This document shows positions 50,287-61,533 of a stretch of DNA of 64,000 bases, in pieces. The stretch's first letter is position 1. Every line of letters begins with the position of its first letter. Origin of the DNA: Entonaema liquescens (taxonomy: Eukaryota > Ascomycota > Sordariomycetes > Xylariales > Xylariaceae). A program made the position numbers and the translations under genes. The stretch lies in the NCBI GenBank assembly GCA_902805475.1, contig CADCSX010000002.1, forward strand, positions 2,170,001 through 2,234,000, in the 5' to 3' direction. The notes under the pieces are model-generated. The model made no database searches. It saw only the letters and a list, made by a program, of their open reading frames with translations, and was not told the DNA's origin.

Positions 50287-51360
50287 ATGGACGCTAAGAG
50301 GCACCCGAGCTCTTTTCAGCAGCTCGAGAAGTTGGGAGAGGGTACCTATGCTACGGTACGTTCTCCCGCGTTTTCGACGGCGTACCCGGATATCATTTAT
50401 TAACTTATGTGGGAGTTTTAGGTTTTCAAGGGACGAAACCGCCAGACGGGCGAACTAGTCGCCCTTAAGGAAATTCACCTCGATTCCGAAGAAGGTACTC
50501 CGTCAACTGCGATCCGAGAGATTTCACTTATGAAGGAACTGAAACATGAGAATATCGTAGCTCTCTACGACGTAATTCATACAGAGAATAAGTTGATGCT
50601 GGTTTTCGAATATCTGGATGGAGACCTGAAGAAGTACATGGACACTCATGGCGATAGGGGCGCCTTGAAGCCTATGACTATCAAGTCTTTCATGTTTCAG
50701 CTATTGAAGGGAATTGACTTTTGCCACAAGAACAGAGTTCTCCACCGAGATCTGAAGCCCCAAAACTTGCTTATCAACAAGAAAGGCCAGCTCAAGCTTG
50801 GGGATTTTGGGTTAGCCCGAGCGTTTGGCATTCCCGTCAATACTTTCTCAAACGAAGTCGTTACGCTATGGTACCGAGCCCCAGATGTCCTACTAGGCAG
50901 TCGAACCTATAACACAAGTATCGATATTTGGTCGGCAGGTTGTATTATGGCCGAGATGTATACTGGTCGACCCCTATTCCCCGGCACAACAAATGAGGAC
51001 CAAATCATACGTATCTTCCGCATAATGGGCACCCCTACAGAAAGGACCTGGCCTGGTATCACGCAGTTCCCCGAGTATAAGCCGAACATTCAAATGTATG
51101 CTACGCAGGATCTTAGAGCTATCTTGCCCCAGATCGACCAACTCGGAATCGACCTTCTACAACGGATGTTAGTACTACGCCCGGAGCACCGCATCAGCGC
51201 GCACGACGCATTACAACACCCGTGGTTTTCCGACTTGGCCATGCAGCACCAAATGCAGCAACAGCAAGCAATGCAAGCACAGGCCCAAGCTCAAGCCCAG
51301 GCTAGAGGCTTTGCGGCCCCAGCTGTGCCTTCGCAAGGCGTTTACGACCAGGGATATTAG
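50287..51360 (+). CDS. PHO85: cyclin-dependent kinase Pho85/PhoA
   Basis: Serine/threonine kinase that controls phosphate response, metabolism and polarity with various cyclins. Exons 50287-50355 and 50422-51360 give 335 residues. The glycine loop LGEGTYATV is split by a 66 nt intron after the Thr codon. Then come ALKEI with the catalytic Lys (about residue 39), PSTAIREISLMKEL (C-helix, about 50-63), HRDLKPQN, DFGLARAFG and TLWYRAPDVLLGS. The NTFSNEVVTLW stretch and the DFGLARAFG form are characteristic of Pho85/CDK5 rather than Cdc28. The C-terminus carries a Gln/Ala-rich extension after HPWFSDLAM, common in filamentous fungi. The ATG at 50287 follows AAG and matches the conserved N-terminus; no upstream in-frame ATG exists. 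Confidence 0.95.
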
Positions 51361-52128
51361 TATTATTATGGTGTATACTAGGTCACAGCAGTCTGTCTAG
51401 GAGCTGTACCGTAGTCACGCTTTAGCATGGATATGGGTTATTAAATAGTGAATTGGTTCATACTTTATTGTCTTGCGGTTACGGAATAACTACAACGAAG
51501 GCTGGGGCGAGGGGCGAGGGGCGGTTAGTGGCCCGGTTAGCAGGTAGTAAGCATGGGTGTCCTGATGTAGCACAGGAGAATTACGGATTGGCAGGCGTTT
51601 AGGCAGTGGCATCGTAACGCTCATAGATAATGACTGCATTTATAGGGATTGGTAGAAAGATCCACTACTATTAATAGGTGCCGAAAAGGATATACCCAAT
51701 GGTTCTAGTCTCCTTTCTATTATCGTGTACCTGAGATGAGCATTATATTGCAGTGAATTGGTTGGATGGGATTTATGAGTCATGTCTTTGGTATGTCTGG
51801 TGATCACTCTTAGATCCTGGGAGGGTATGAAAACGGTGACGACAACTGGAAGTTGAACGGAACGGTACTGATTGTATCGTGTGAGGGGGCTCGAGTATGT
51901 TATATGACGCTGCATGTGTGGTATCTACTCCCCGGGAGATATACCTAGTAATATATTCATGTACTTCCCTAGCACCTAATTTATATTCTAGGACTCGTAG
52001 TCCGAACGAATCGGAAGTAGTGCTTCTAGCGGATGATTACTTTTATTTTCAACCCTACGACTTAATAGAATATACTTAGCGTGATTGTATATAAAAACCG
52101 AAGTTTGAAGACAGTATTATCGTAGCCC
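51361..52128. other. convergent intergenic region between PHO85 and tafazzin
   Basis: 3' flanks only. No gene or RNA is recognised. Confidence 0.5.
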
Positions 52129-53454
52129 TTACTCCCTTCTGTTGACTAAACTATCGTCAACGTCGCTCTTGAACCGATCTTTACTCGGCTCTTGGGCCCA
52201 CGTCTCTGCTAAATCAAAACCTGGCTCTTCTTCGGGGTATCCCATGCTCCTACGAACCTTTGCCACTTCTTCCCGAACCCTTCTCGCAACCTCGATCCTA
52301 AGATTTACAGCCTCCTTGCCGTATTTGAGTTCGTCAGTTAGTTCACCCATTGCTAACCTCTTCTTCTCCTTGCGGACGAGCTCTTGCCACCGCGCGCGAA
52401 GATCGCCAAACTTCTTCTCGGTATCAAGCAACTCGCCGAAGGCTACGCGGAACTTGACGGGGAAGCGGGGGATGAATCGCGGCCACCCCCTATCTTCAGG
52501 CATCACGCGCTGGGGGCCGTCGATGAACATAGGCACCACATCAGGCATGGGCTCGCTCTCGAGGATCATACGTGAAATTCCCCATTTGAAGTACCGCATA
52601 TACATTCTTGGGTGTTGATGTACGCATGCCTCGGGGAAGACATGGACCCAACTATGTCGGTTCTGAGAGTAAATAGACGGTGCGACATATTGGTCTGTTC
52701 CCGTGGTAGTGAATGTCATACCCCAGAAGTAAATGGATCTAACACGTCATGGGACTCTTCCGAGTGAGTCGTTACCGGAGTAGTGAATGGCGATGAAGAC
52801 AGAAGTCGTATGGCCTGTGCGATTGTAGGCTGAAAAAGCCCTCCATGAGGTGAGTGTTTTAATCTATGAGTCGGCAATACCTGACCAGCATAGAAAAACG
52901 ATCCAAGTGGCCTAACTATATATGTTAGCAGGGTAAAGGCACATATATGATGAGTCGTTTATGGGATTGAAGGAATGCGCTCACTTATTCTTATAACATA
53001 TGTCGTGGGCTCCTAGACCCCATCTATGATTTGATGGGTTAAAGGCATAACTAAATGGTAGAACGCCCCATATAAGAGGATCATCAAGTCTATATATATA
53101 ATGAATTAATTCGTGAAATATGAATTATAGGGGTTGAGATATATACTACTTACACGCTGACATGATTTGAGACTGACATGGAATTAGTTCTTCATACTAT
53201 CACGAAGCCCGTCATCACCCACCAGTAATGAGACCTCTCTGCCTCTTCCCAACGTCTTTCCTTTTGTCCAAGATTTCCAGAAATCGGTCTAAACCGGTAA
53301 CCTCAACTGAATTTAAGCCATATAGAAAACTTCTAGACAAGGCCGCGGTTAGGCCCATCGCAACGGAAGAAGTCATGCGCCATGGCAGACTTGGCTGCTG
53401 GAGTGGCGGCATGCTGGGGTTGGTATTGGACATATCGACTTCGCGCGATGCCAT
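52129..53454 (-). CDS. TAZ1: tafazzin (monolysocardiolipin acyltransferase-type), with a frameshift and altered FPEG motif
   Basis: Remodels cardiolipin acyl chains at mitochondrial membranes. Exons: 53454-53223, 53172-53154 (a 19 nt micro-exon), 53089-52985 and 52911-52129. Exon 1 gives SLPWRMTSSVAMGLTAALS. Exons 1-3 join into LITVSNHVSVLDDPLIWG, containing the acyltransferase NHX4D motif. Exon 4 has VLPTHRLKH and QPTIAQAIRLLSS. A -1 shift is needed at a run of four G on the coding strand (plus 52721-52724), between ...LDPFTSG and MTFTTTGTDQY. Adding one base gives exactly 380 codons (379 residues). In motif III the expected FPEG is FPEA and the next residue is Cys where Arg is usual (FPEACVHQHP), which could impair activity. 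Start chosen is the first ATG; a second lies at 53433. Divergent from the NOSIP gene. Confidence 0.85.
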
Positions 53455-53956
53455 TGACGTTTGCGATTGGAATATAACGGCATAGCAAACAACAATTCTA
53501 CACAATTAAAGAAAGACTACATGATGTTTCGAAGTTTCCTTAGACCGGGCTCGCACGATGGGGACAGCAAAAGCGAACTAAAACTCAGGTAACAGCGCAA
53601 AAATGTAAAGTACTATGTAGAATTTTTAGCACATAGATGGAAATAATAGGTTACATACATCCATGTCGCTACTTAGGTAGGTACTTGAGAAAGTACCGCT
53701 CCGAGGTAACTACATAAACGCGGAATTCGATGACGGCTCTCGTTACCACCTGCAAGGACGGGACGATCCCATTGGGTCGGGAGATACCTAACAATACATT
53801 CAGAGACCCCTGTAGCTACAGTACGTAAACAAGTACTTCCATTACGTTACGCCTTGAGCCTTACAGATATATCCACTTTAATGTTTGCGACATTGAACAT
53901 GAACTCTTAAATACATGAAGCATCTCCTATAATTCTTCCAAGATCTCATCTTCAAA
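53455..53956. promoter_or_regulatory. shared 502 bp promoter region of tafazzin and NOSIP
   Basis: Short region between two divergent start codons. TACGTA/TACCTA-type motifs occur. No specific factor site is claimed. Confidence 0.45.
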
Positions 53957-55140
53957 ATGTCCCACAGTAAGGCCCCTTATTTTCTGACAATTTTCATAGT
54001 GGATTCTAAGGAAATAGACAATATCATTAACATACCTCGTTCATAGGCAAGCGGAACACGTCGCGCGCCGTCTTCACCTCTCACGAGCGAGACCTCGCCA
54101 AACGAGCATGGACCTCAACGACTGCACGGCTCTCTCGTGAGAGTTTCCTCCCCTTCTCATCATGCGGCCTATGCCTCGAGATAGCTCGAGATCCCGTGTC
54201 ATGCGTACACGGCGATATCTTCTGCCGCGAGTGCGCCCTAAATAATATCCTGGCGCAGAAGAAGGAGATCAAACGCCTCGAGAAGGTCCGCGAGCAGGAG
54301 GAGCGCGAGGCCCTCGAAGAAAAAGCGCGCCAGGAAGAAGAAGCCCGAGAGCGCGCTATTCGCGAATTCGAGATGACACAAATTGGTCTGGATGCGAAAG
54401 CGAGAAGTAGCGGTACGAAAAGGGACGATCAAAGTGGTACACCAGCGGCGGCAGAGGTATCTAACAGCAATGGAAAGAAACGCAAGTTCGAAATAGATGC
54501 AGAGGAGCTGGTACGAATAGCGCAGGAAGACAGGGCAAAAGCGCGGAAAGCAATTGACGAAGAGAAGGCGACAAAACCCGTATTACCATCATTTTGGACA
54601 CCCTCGGTAACGCCATCTTCCAACACGAAAGATGCACTTCACGACATAGCCAAGAAGTCGAAAAGCACGCCCATATGTCCAGCATCGAAAGAGGATAGTC
54701 CACATACATACTCGCTACACACACTTGTGACGGTAAACTTCACTGAGGAGGAAGAAGACGGAGGCGGTGAGGGTAGTAAGAAGAAGCGTATACGCGTATG
54801 TCCATCGTGCAAAAAGGGATTAAATAACGCGTCCAAGGCAATGCTCGCGAAGCCCTGCGGGCACGTCTTGTGTCGGAACTGCGTCGACAAGTTCATGCGG
54901 CCCTCGCGGCATCACCACGATCCTCACGCGTCAGCGGAAGATGCCGGGGGCTTACGGTGCTACGTCTGCGAGGCAGATCTTACGGATAAGAAGAGCAAGG
55001 ATGGAGGTGGTGAAAAGGGCAAGAAGAAGGATAAAGAGAAGATACGACCGGGGCTAGTCGACCTGAGGAGCGAAGGTACGGGTTTCTCGGCCGGAGGCGT
55101 AAACCAGGTGCAGAAGTCCGGCGTAGCGTTTCAATGCTAG
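53957..55140 (+). CDS. NOSIP: NOSIP-type RING/U-box E3 ubiquitin ligase
   Basis: Orthologue-type of animal nitric oxide synthase-interacting protein, a spliceosome-associated E3 ligase. Exon 1 is only 10 coding bases (53957-53966). Exon 2 is 54047-55140, giving 367 residues. The N-terminus reads MSHSKRNTSRAVFTSHERD, followed by a zf-NOSIP U-box-like fold with CGLCLEIARDPVSCVHGD and FCREC (about residues 45-75). A charged Glu/Arg/Lys coiled coil follows. The C-terminal RING has CPSCKK, PCGHVLCRNC and CYVC (about 260-325). A Lys-rich stretch precedes the final ...GTGFSAGG and SGVAFQC, which matches the conserved NOSIP tail. Two RING-like halves flanking a coiled coil are the family's usual layout. 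Confidence 0.92.
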
Positions 55141-55815
55141 ACTTACGGGTAACCGCGATATCACGAGAAGAATACTGAGATCTAGGTATCATAGGAAAAT
55201 TAATGAATTAGCCCGAGTATAGCAGCGGGCCGAAGCCAGCTGCTAACACCGGAGAACACACATTATGTATGGCCGACTTATCCTGTCGTATGCTATGCTT
55301 GATTACCATATTCTGTATTCCCATTTTCCAGTCCCAGTCCCAAATCCGAACCTGGCGTAAAGTTGAATTATCGTAAACCTCGTACATGATGCGACCCGCC
55401 TCATTAGACTCTCTTCTCATTTTCGACGCCGACTTTCCCGCAAACATGTACCTTGGGTAGATTTACAATTCCCCAACACCAGTGCCTCCGGATACCCAAA
55501 ACGAAGCCAGTCTTTTTTTTTTGGAAAATTCCCCCGTGTCCGAGTACAGCAAGGAGACTGACCGATAAGAAAAACAAAGGGAAAAGGAGATGACAATCTC
55601 GACGTCGTTAGTAAAGTAGCAGAGAGTAAACTTTTCCTCCCTTAGACAAAAGAAAAACCAGAATGCTGCACGCGCACTAATCCAGACAAATGTTCATACA
55701 CACCATTCTTACAGATTCCCCTTTCCCTTTCCCTCCTTTTGAAACCCCCTCTCTTTTTCCAACATCCTAATACAACCAGGCCTCATTAATAACTCTTCAC
55801 CCCCTCTGCCTGCTC
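55141..55815. other. convergent intergenic region
   Basis: 3' flanks of NOSIP and the carrier gene. T-rich and A-rich tracts, no gene. Confidence 0.5.
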
Positions 55816-57734
55816 TCAATCATATTCGCCACCACGCTCCCCCATCATCATCCCCATCATCAGCGAGGAACGACCGGCCCCGGTATGGTTCCGCGGACTC
55901 CACCGATAACCATACCCCGCAGCCGGGTACGGCGTAGGCGGTGGGGACGGAAGCCGCTCGTATCGGTACCGGTCGTAGTTGGTGTCGTGTCGGTACCGCA
56001 GCGAGTGTAGCTGGTGTTGCGGCGAGGAAGTGGATGGCGGTGGAGTGGGTGGTGCGCGGGGCGGGATTGAGGATGCGAGGCGGAGAGGAGACGGGGACGA
56101 GCGCTGCGGTGGGGAGGAAGAAGGTTGGCGTGGCGGAAGGGCGAGGGCGTAGGACTCGGGTTCGTATTCGCTGGGAGGAGGTGATAGGGCTTCGGGTAGA
56201 GATGGCGGTGGTGATGGTGGTGATTCAAGTAACGAGGGCGGCGGTGAGGGCGGAGGAGAAGCGATGCGCACCGAAAGAGGCGGTGTACTGGGCCGGGTCT
56301 CGGTCGGAGCCTCAATCATCATAACCTTCGGTTCCGGCACCGCTTCAATTCTAGCTTCCGGCACACTCCTAACCGCCGTCTCAACCACAGTTTCAGTCCG
56401 AGTCTCAGTCCTCATCACACCTCCCATCTTCCTACCCCTAGCCCTACGCGTCCGGATTTCCACTAACACGCCCGCGAAGACAAAGTACAACTTAAAAAGA
56501 AGCTTGTGTACAACATCCTTAGCCAACATCGTAGTCCCATGGCCCAAAAAGCCCTTAATCAGCTCGCCGAAAATACCGTCGTATAGAGCCCCGACGCCCT
56601 CCGTCCGCGCGATCTGCACAGCGGTGCCGAAGACGCTGCTCTTGCCGAAATTCCTAACGGCCCGCACCGCGTCCGCTTTGTAGTCGTTTCCGCTACCGCC
56701 GGGGATCCGCTCCGGCGGCGCGACGTTCTCCTTAAAGGAGACTTTGCGGGGGACTTCCGTCTTGGGGGATATTGCCTCGTCGAAGGTAACGCGGTGCGTC
56801 TGCGTGGGAGCTTCGGCTGCGCTTTCGGGGGTCTGTGCTGGTTCTCCCTTCGGGCTTTTGCTCTTGGGCGAGATGGGGGGGCCGGTTTGTAGTCGCGTGC
56901 TGGCGGTCTGGAGGGGTATGTGATAGTGGTCGCGATGGTCTTGCTAATAGCCGCAAGCAGGAACGTCATATGGGCACCGGGGTTATCCCATTTGTCGGCT
57001 GAGACAGTCTTTCTCATAAGGAATTCCTGTAGGAAGAAGGTAATGCTTGGGTTTAGTGTGAGCAGTAGGTTAGCTGAGTAACCAGACCAAAATCCCCCGA
57101 GACCCTGCTCTTTTCGGATAGCATCGACGGCCTCGCGGATGCTAGCATCCTTCCACTCCCAAGCCGACCGCCTCCGGGCGACCACATTAGCAATCGGTGT
57201 TGAGAAAAACTTCGAGAAAGCACCAGCCGCCACACCGATAGCCAATTCCTCAAAAACACCGAGCCCCGTTACCGACCTATCGGCTCTTCTCCGGCGGCCC
57301 CGGCCCCGGAACCACTCATAGAAGAGAAAGAAGAGGAAAGAGTCCAAGGCAGATCTGGCTGCGTCTTGAGCTAGGCCAGTATAGAGTGCTTTCGGCCCGC
57401 CACCGGAGCTCCAGATCCGCGAAAAGACTTCGGTGATTCCGCCGTTCGTAGGTTCCCGTGCTGGACCCGGAGCTGCTGCTGCTGCCCCGGGACCGGTCGG
57501 GCCTGTGGGAGTGATGTCTCCGGCGCTGCTGGCGCTGCTGTTGAGTCGTTCCTCCTGACAAGCTTGTCCCTGGGCTTGGAGGCGGGCAATCGCTAGGGAG
57601 AGAGGGTAAAGAGCGCATGTCGAGATGAGCGTGCCGGCAGAACCCGAGATGGCGTGAAGTAAGGCCGAGATAAACTTGTCTGGTAGTGGTGGTGGTGGTG
57701 TACCTGTGTAATTGGCGAAACTTGACGATGGCAT
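55816..57734 (-). CDS. peroxisomal/mitochondrial-family solute carrier with Pro-rich tail, interrupted by a frameshift
   Basis: Six-helix carrier of the mitochondrial carrier family, closest in pattern to peroxisomal adenine nucleotide carriers (PMP47/ANT1). Start ATG 57734-57732, no introns. Repeat 1 shows GSAGTLISTCALYPLSLAI followed by ARLQ. Repeat 2 has STPIANVVARRR and the GFWSGYSANLLLTLNPSI loop and helix. Repeat 3 starts ISKTIATTITYP. There the frame shifts by one base at a run of four C on the coding strand (plus 56913-56916); the other frame continues QTASTRLQT and later GALYDGIFGELIKGFLGHG. One added base makes exactly 640 codons. A C-terminal extension of about 200 residues rich in Pro/Ser is unusual for a carrier. 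Substrate is inferred from family resemblance only. Confidence 0.82.
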
Positions 57735-59257
57735 GTTTGGTTCTCTTCCCAGAGCTGTAAGTGGTAGAAGGACGGCTGAAAAGGAACTGTATGGTTTATA
57801 TCAAAGAACAAATATTCCGATTTGAGTTCCAGGGAAGTTCTAGAATACAGTATGAAAACAAACAAGACACAAGACACAAAAGAATATCATCAGCAGCTTC
57901 CATACCAACCAAATCTCGGGTGAGAACTTGCGTTCGTGTTTACGTGTGTATGTGTGTTGCCTCGTAACCCAATGGCGCTAAGAGGTTGGTTGATGGCTGA
58001 TCGTGTCTAAGAGGGACAAAGCCCACCAGGCCGTATATAGATTATGTAGTCTGCCATGGAGCCTACCGTATAGATATCTGTTTACACATCATTGGGTCGA
58101 CGATGTCGCACAAGGCCGGCAGCATATTGTTTGTGTGTTAGTATGTGTCAAGACGTGCGTACGGGATGTGTATGACAGAGGATGCTTCACGATGTGACCG
58201 AGCCGCGGGATGGCTCGAGCAAAAGGGGGGGCAACCTGAAGCAGCTTGAAGGACGTCATAAGCAGTTCATAACCAGTTTATATCTATACTATACCTTACG
58301 TAAGGTGTCCAGTATATGCTGTGTTCCATATAGTATGATATAATATATAGAAGATAAGGAGTAAATAGTAAAGCACTCCACCCCCCTTTATGCTTACATA
58401 CAGGGACGTTCCTTGCCCTGAATCCTACATCCTACATCTTTATCACATTTACCATATTTACTTCCAGCTGATCGCATATTCTAGGCTTTGAGGCTGGCGA
58501 CCCATAAAAGATCCATTTCCAATCATTTCGTTTGTGGGTGTTTACTGCACATATTTCTTGCATTTGAAGAGTTAATGTTTCAGTGGTGGTGTGTCCGCGA
58601 GGGGCTTCTCTAAGTCCACATTGCCCTATAGGATGTCAGGTAAAGGCACCCGAGATATTGGAGAGCTTACACGTGTACAAACTCCTCATGCTCCATCCCG
58701 CTGTGCAGCCCTTAGGCTAGGCCTCGCCTGGATACCGCCACTTCGGGCATCGACACGTGTGCCCTTATAGCTCTTGAGCCTAAACAGCTTCTATTCCGAG
58801 TCATGCTTTATATTGAAATTTGATGAGTGGTATCATACGAATCCTAAAATACTGCCTATGGCACCAAAAAAAAAAAACTCAACGCCAGACCAACGAGGTA
58901 GCATATCATGGTATGCCTGCTGACCTGTCACCTTTTCCTAACGCCCCGAACGGCCCTCCCGTTAAGCAAATTTGGACTCTTAAATCACCTACTTCGCTCT
59001 GGTATCCCCAATAAACGCCTAATCGTTGATGATGATAATGATAATGCCCGGTCCGCCCAAATGTATTTGCCTAATTGCCTGGGTACTTACCCAACCTCAC
59101 CTGTATGCCTTCCAATAAGGGCATAACCCTGTTGGATGTACATGTAATTATAACGGGAATATACCGGCCCGTTACGACGAAGATGTTGTTAAAAGGGATG
59201 CAGGCTCATCCTTACTTAGATCCTCGTTTTTTATGCTCGGGCGATCGGTATGAGTAT
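57735..59257. other. carrier upstream region and SGF73 3' flank
   Basis: 1.5 kb with no recognisable gene. The part next to 57735 is the carrier promoter. Several 60-70 codon frames (for example 58820-59290) overlap in different frames and lack any known sequence. Confidence 0.45.
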
Positions 59258-60794
59258 CTAAGCTCGGCTTGCTACGGATGGCCGTCGTGAATTAGCTTGC
59301 ATACTAAAACTCGAGGACCGCCGAACGCCCACGGCACCTATCATTCCTACGTCCGGCTCCCCCGGTGCGTCGTCCAGGTCCATATTCATACCAGTATGAT
59401 TTTCGTGATGGTTTTCTGGGAGTTTCTGGGCACCGAACCCGACCACCTTGAAAATGTTGGTACGTCCGCCGTTGGTTGCTGTGTGGAGCTGTTCACGGAG
59501 ACGCGCTAGTTGATATGTCCTCCTGATAGGCTCAAACACGGGCGGCGGCAAGACGGGCTGTGGATTCCATCGTGCTAGCGCCCCCATGACAGCTGCAGTC
59601 TCCTCATCAGAGTCGACTGGTCCGGCATTAGCGTCGTCGTCGTCCTCTAACGGAGCGTTCGCATCTAATGCGGCCTCTGTTGCGTATTAGTTCTCATGAT
59701 CGGATGTCTAACTGATCTTCTGTTTCTTACTCTGCTGTTTCGCCTGGTTCTTCTTCTGATATGCAGCGAGTAGCATATCGTAAGGAAGTGATCGACCAGC
59801 AACGGCACGCTTGGCTCCCATACTATGGCTCTTACACGTTAGAGACCGCGCACACGGTTGCCCGTTGGGCAATATAACACCACATTGCCTTTCGACATCC
59901 ACAGGCCCTAGATTGGTTAGACATAATGTAGTTCAACGATAGATCAGTAATGGCCAGATACCTTTAGGCTTGGGGACCTTGGGTTTCGGTTCCTCCTTCT
60001 TTTTCTTATTTTTTGGTCCCTTATCGGCATCGCCGTCGGCCTTTCGTTTCTTACCCTTCGGCTCACCGTCGGGCTTCTTACCACCCACCTTCTTCGTTGC
60101 TTTCCCACTAGTTCCTTTCTTCTCTGGCGAGCCGTCATCATCGTCGTCGCTATCGTCATTCATTTTAGCATCTCCATCCTCGTCGGCTTTTCGAGCTTCC
60201 TCTTCCCGCGCTTGTTCCTTTGCTCGTTCCCTCGCCTCCCTAGCCTCCTTCTTGCGCTGGGCTTTCTCTTTCTTGATCCGTAGGCACTGCGCAATATGTT
60301 CCTTTGCCGCAGATTTTATAATACCCTTTTTACAGTGTTTGCATTGTTGGAGATTAAGATTATCTTCGAGAGGACGTCCTGTCGCAAAGGTCTCGCGGGA
60401 GTTTTCGTCCAACTGGTTAACAACGGGACCGGGAGACGGGGCGCCGACAATAACAGAAGGGTTCTCGGAGGATTTAGATTTTTTATCATCTATATAATAA
60501 AATGATTCTTAGAAGCTGCTGGCGATACAAAGAGAGTACAGTTCTCGGCGCAACGTACCATCGGCAACGCTACCATCTCTCCAATTACCGGGCTTTAATT
60601 GCTTCGGTAAAGATTTCTTTAGTTTGATTATACCATTTGGCCTATCTCGTACGACTTTCTTGGAGGCGACGTTAATTGTACCTTCGTCATCGGGACCTAG
60701 AACGTGGGGCGAGCATTCGTGTCAACACGGCGCGCTGTGCAGTCAAGTCTGCGAATGGCTACATACCTTTGCGCCCCTCTCCGCCGCTCGCCAT
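59258..60794 (-). CDS. SGF73: SAGA complex subunit Sgf73 (ataxin-7-like)
   Basis: Links the Ubp8 deubiquitinase module to SAGA. Five exons: 60794-60767, 60696-60559, 60489-59962, 59907-59731 and 59676-59258, giving 429 residues. An N-terminal peptide (LKKSLPKQLKPGNWRDG) precedes a C2HC zinc finger, CKHCKKGIIKSAAKEHIAQC, in exon 3. A long Lys/Glu/Asp-rich linker follows. Exon 4 carries the SCA7 domain (RQCGVILPNGQPCARSLTC then KSHSMGAKRAVAGRS). Exon 5 starts AALDANAPLEDDDD and is otherwise disordered. The two zinc modules and SCA7 box in this order are diagnostic of Sgf73/ataxin-7. All junctions keep the frame. Confidence 0.93.
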
Positions 60795-61533
60795 TTTGAT
60801 AGGTATTTAACCTTTTGGTCGATTACATTTATATGCGTATGTGTATATAATCGCGCCGCTATCATAGATTAAATGAGGGATGATGGAAAGGTCGTAGGCA
60901 GCGACTTTTGGATGGTTCAAAGGTTGAGAAGCAGTTGTTGTATGATTGAAGAGGCGTTGAGCTAAGGGCTCGCGGTCCACCTAAAGACGCTCTGATAAGA
61001 TCTTATCGTTTTTTTTTTAGCGCTAACCCGTAGAATTACCGCACAGCTGCGCCAGAGACTTTCTTTGTGCACGGACCACATTTATACATGGTCCTTCTAT
61101 CTTGTACTCAGACTCAACTACCTAGGTACCTATATATAACAATTTTGACATAGTTATAGCTAGATCATCTGCTTGGATATTTATTGAAGTTACTTGCCGA
61201 AAATATGTCTGTTCATGGGGTCCCTCAAAACGGGCTTAATCATAGGTGTACTATGTAGTACCCGGTTATAGACCACTGGTTGTACTAATCAGTACCTGGG
61301 ACATTTATACATATTATACCGGGTGAGATACGTGAACCGTCTTGCGCGGACGAAAAATCACTTTTGGGTATTTTTTCGAGAACCTAGTCTTACCGACTTA
61401 TACAATGCCATCCGCCTGTATGCCCTGACCCATATATGCTCAGTAGATCAACTAGTCAAAGCACTTCTCATAGCCCAGCCAGACCTATAAACGCCTTTCC
61501 AGATATACCGCCTACAATCGACATCTAAGTCAG
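60795..61533. promoter_or_regulatory. SGF73 promoter region and 3' flank of the Zn2Cys6 gene
   Basis: 739 bp without a gene. Two similar palindromic motifs lie at 61248-61261 and 61282-61295 (listed separately). Confidence 0.4.
61248..61295. promoter_or_regulatory. paired palindromes GTACTATGTAGTAC and GTACTAATCAGTAC
   Basis: The first (61248-61261) is a perfect 14 bp inverted repeat with a two-base centre. The second (61282-61295) has five-base arms and the same outer GTACT/AGTAC. They are 34 bp apart start to start, about 450 bp upstream of the SGF73 start. A binding role is speculation. Confidence 0.35.

Noticed and set aside
55860..56324. Overlapping 127- and 151-codon frames over the carrier tail
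   Set aside because: Low-complexity His/Pro or Arg/Gly shadows of the Pro-rich carrier C-terminus.
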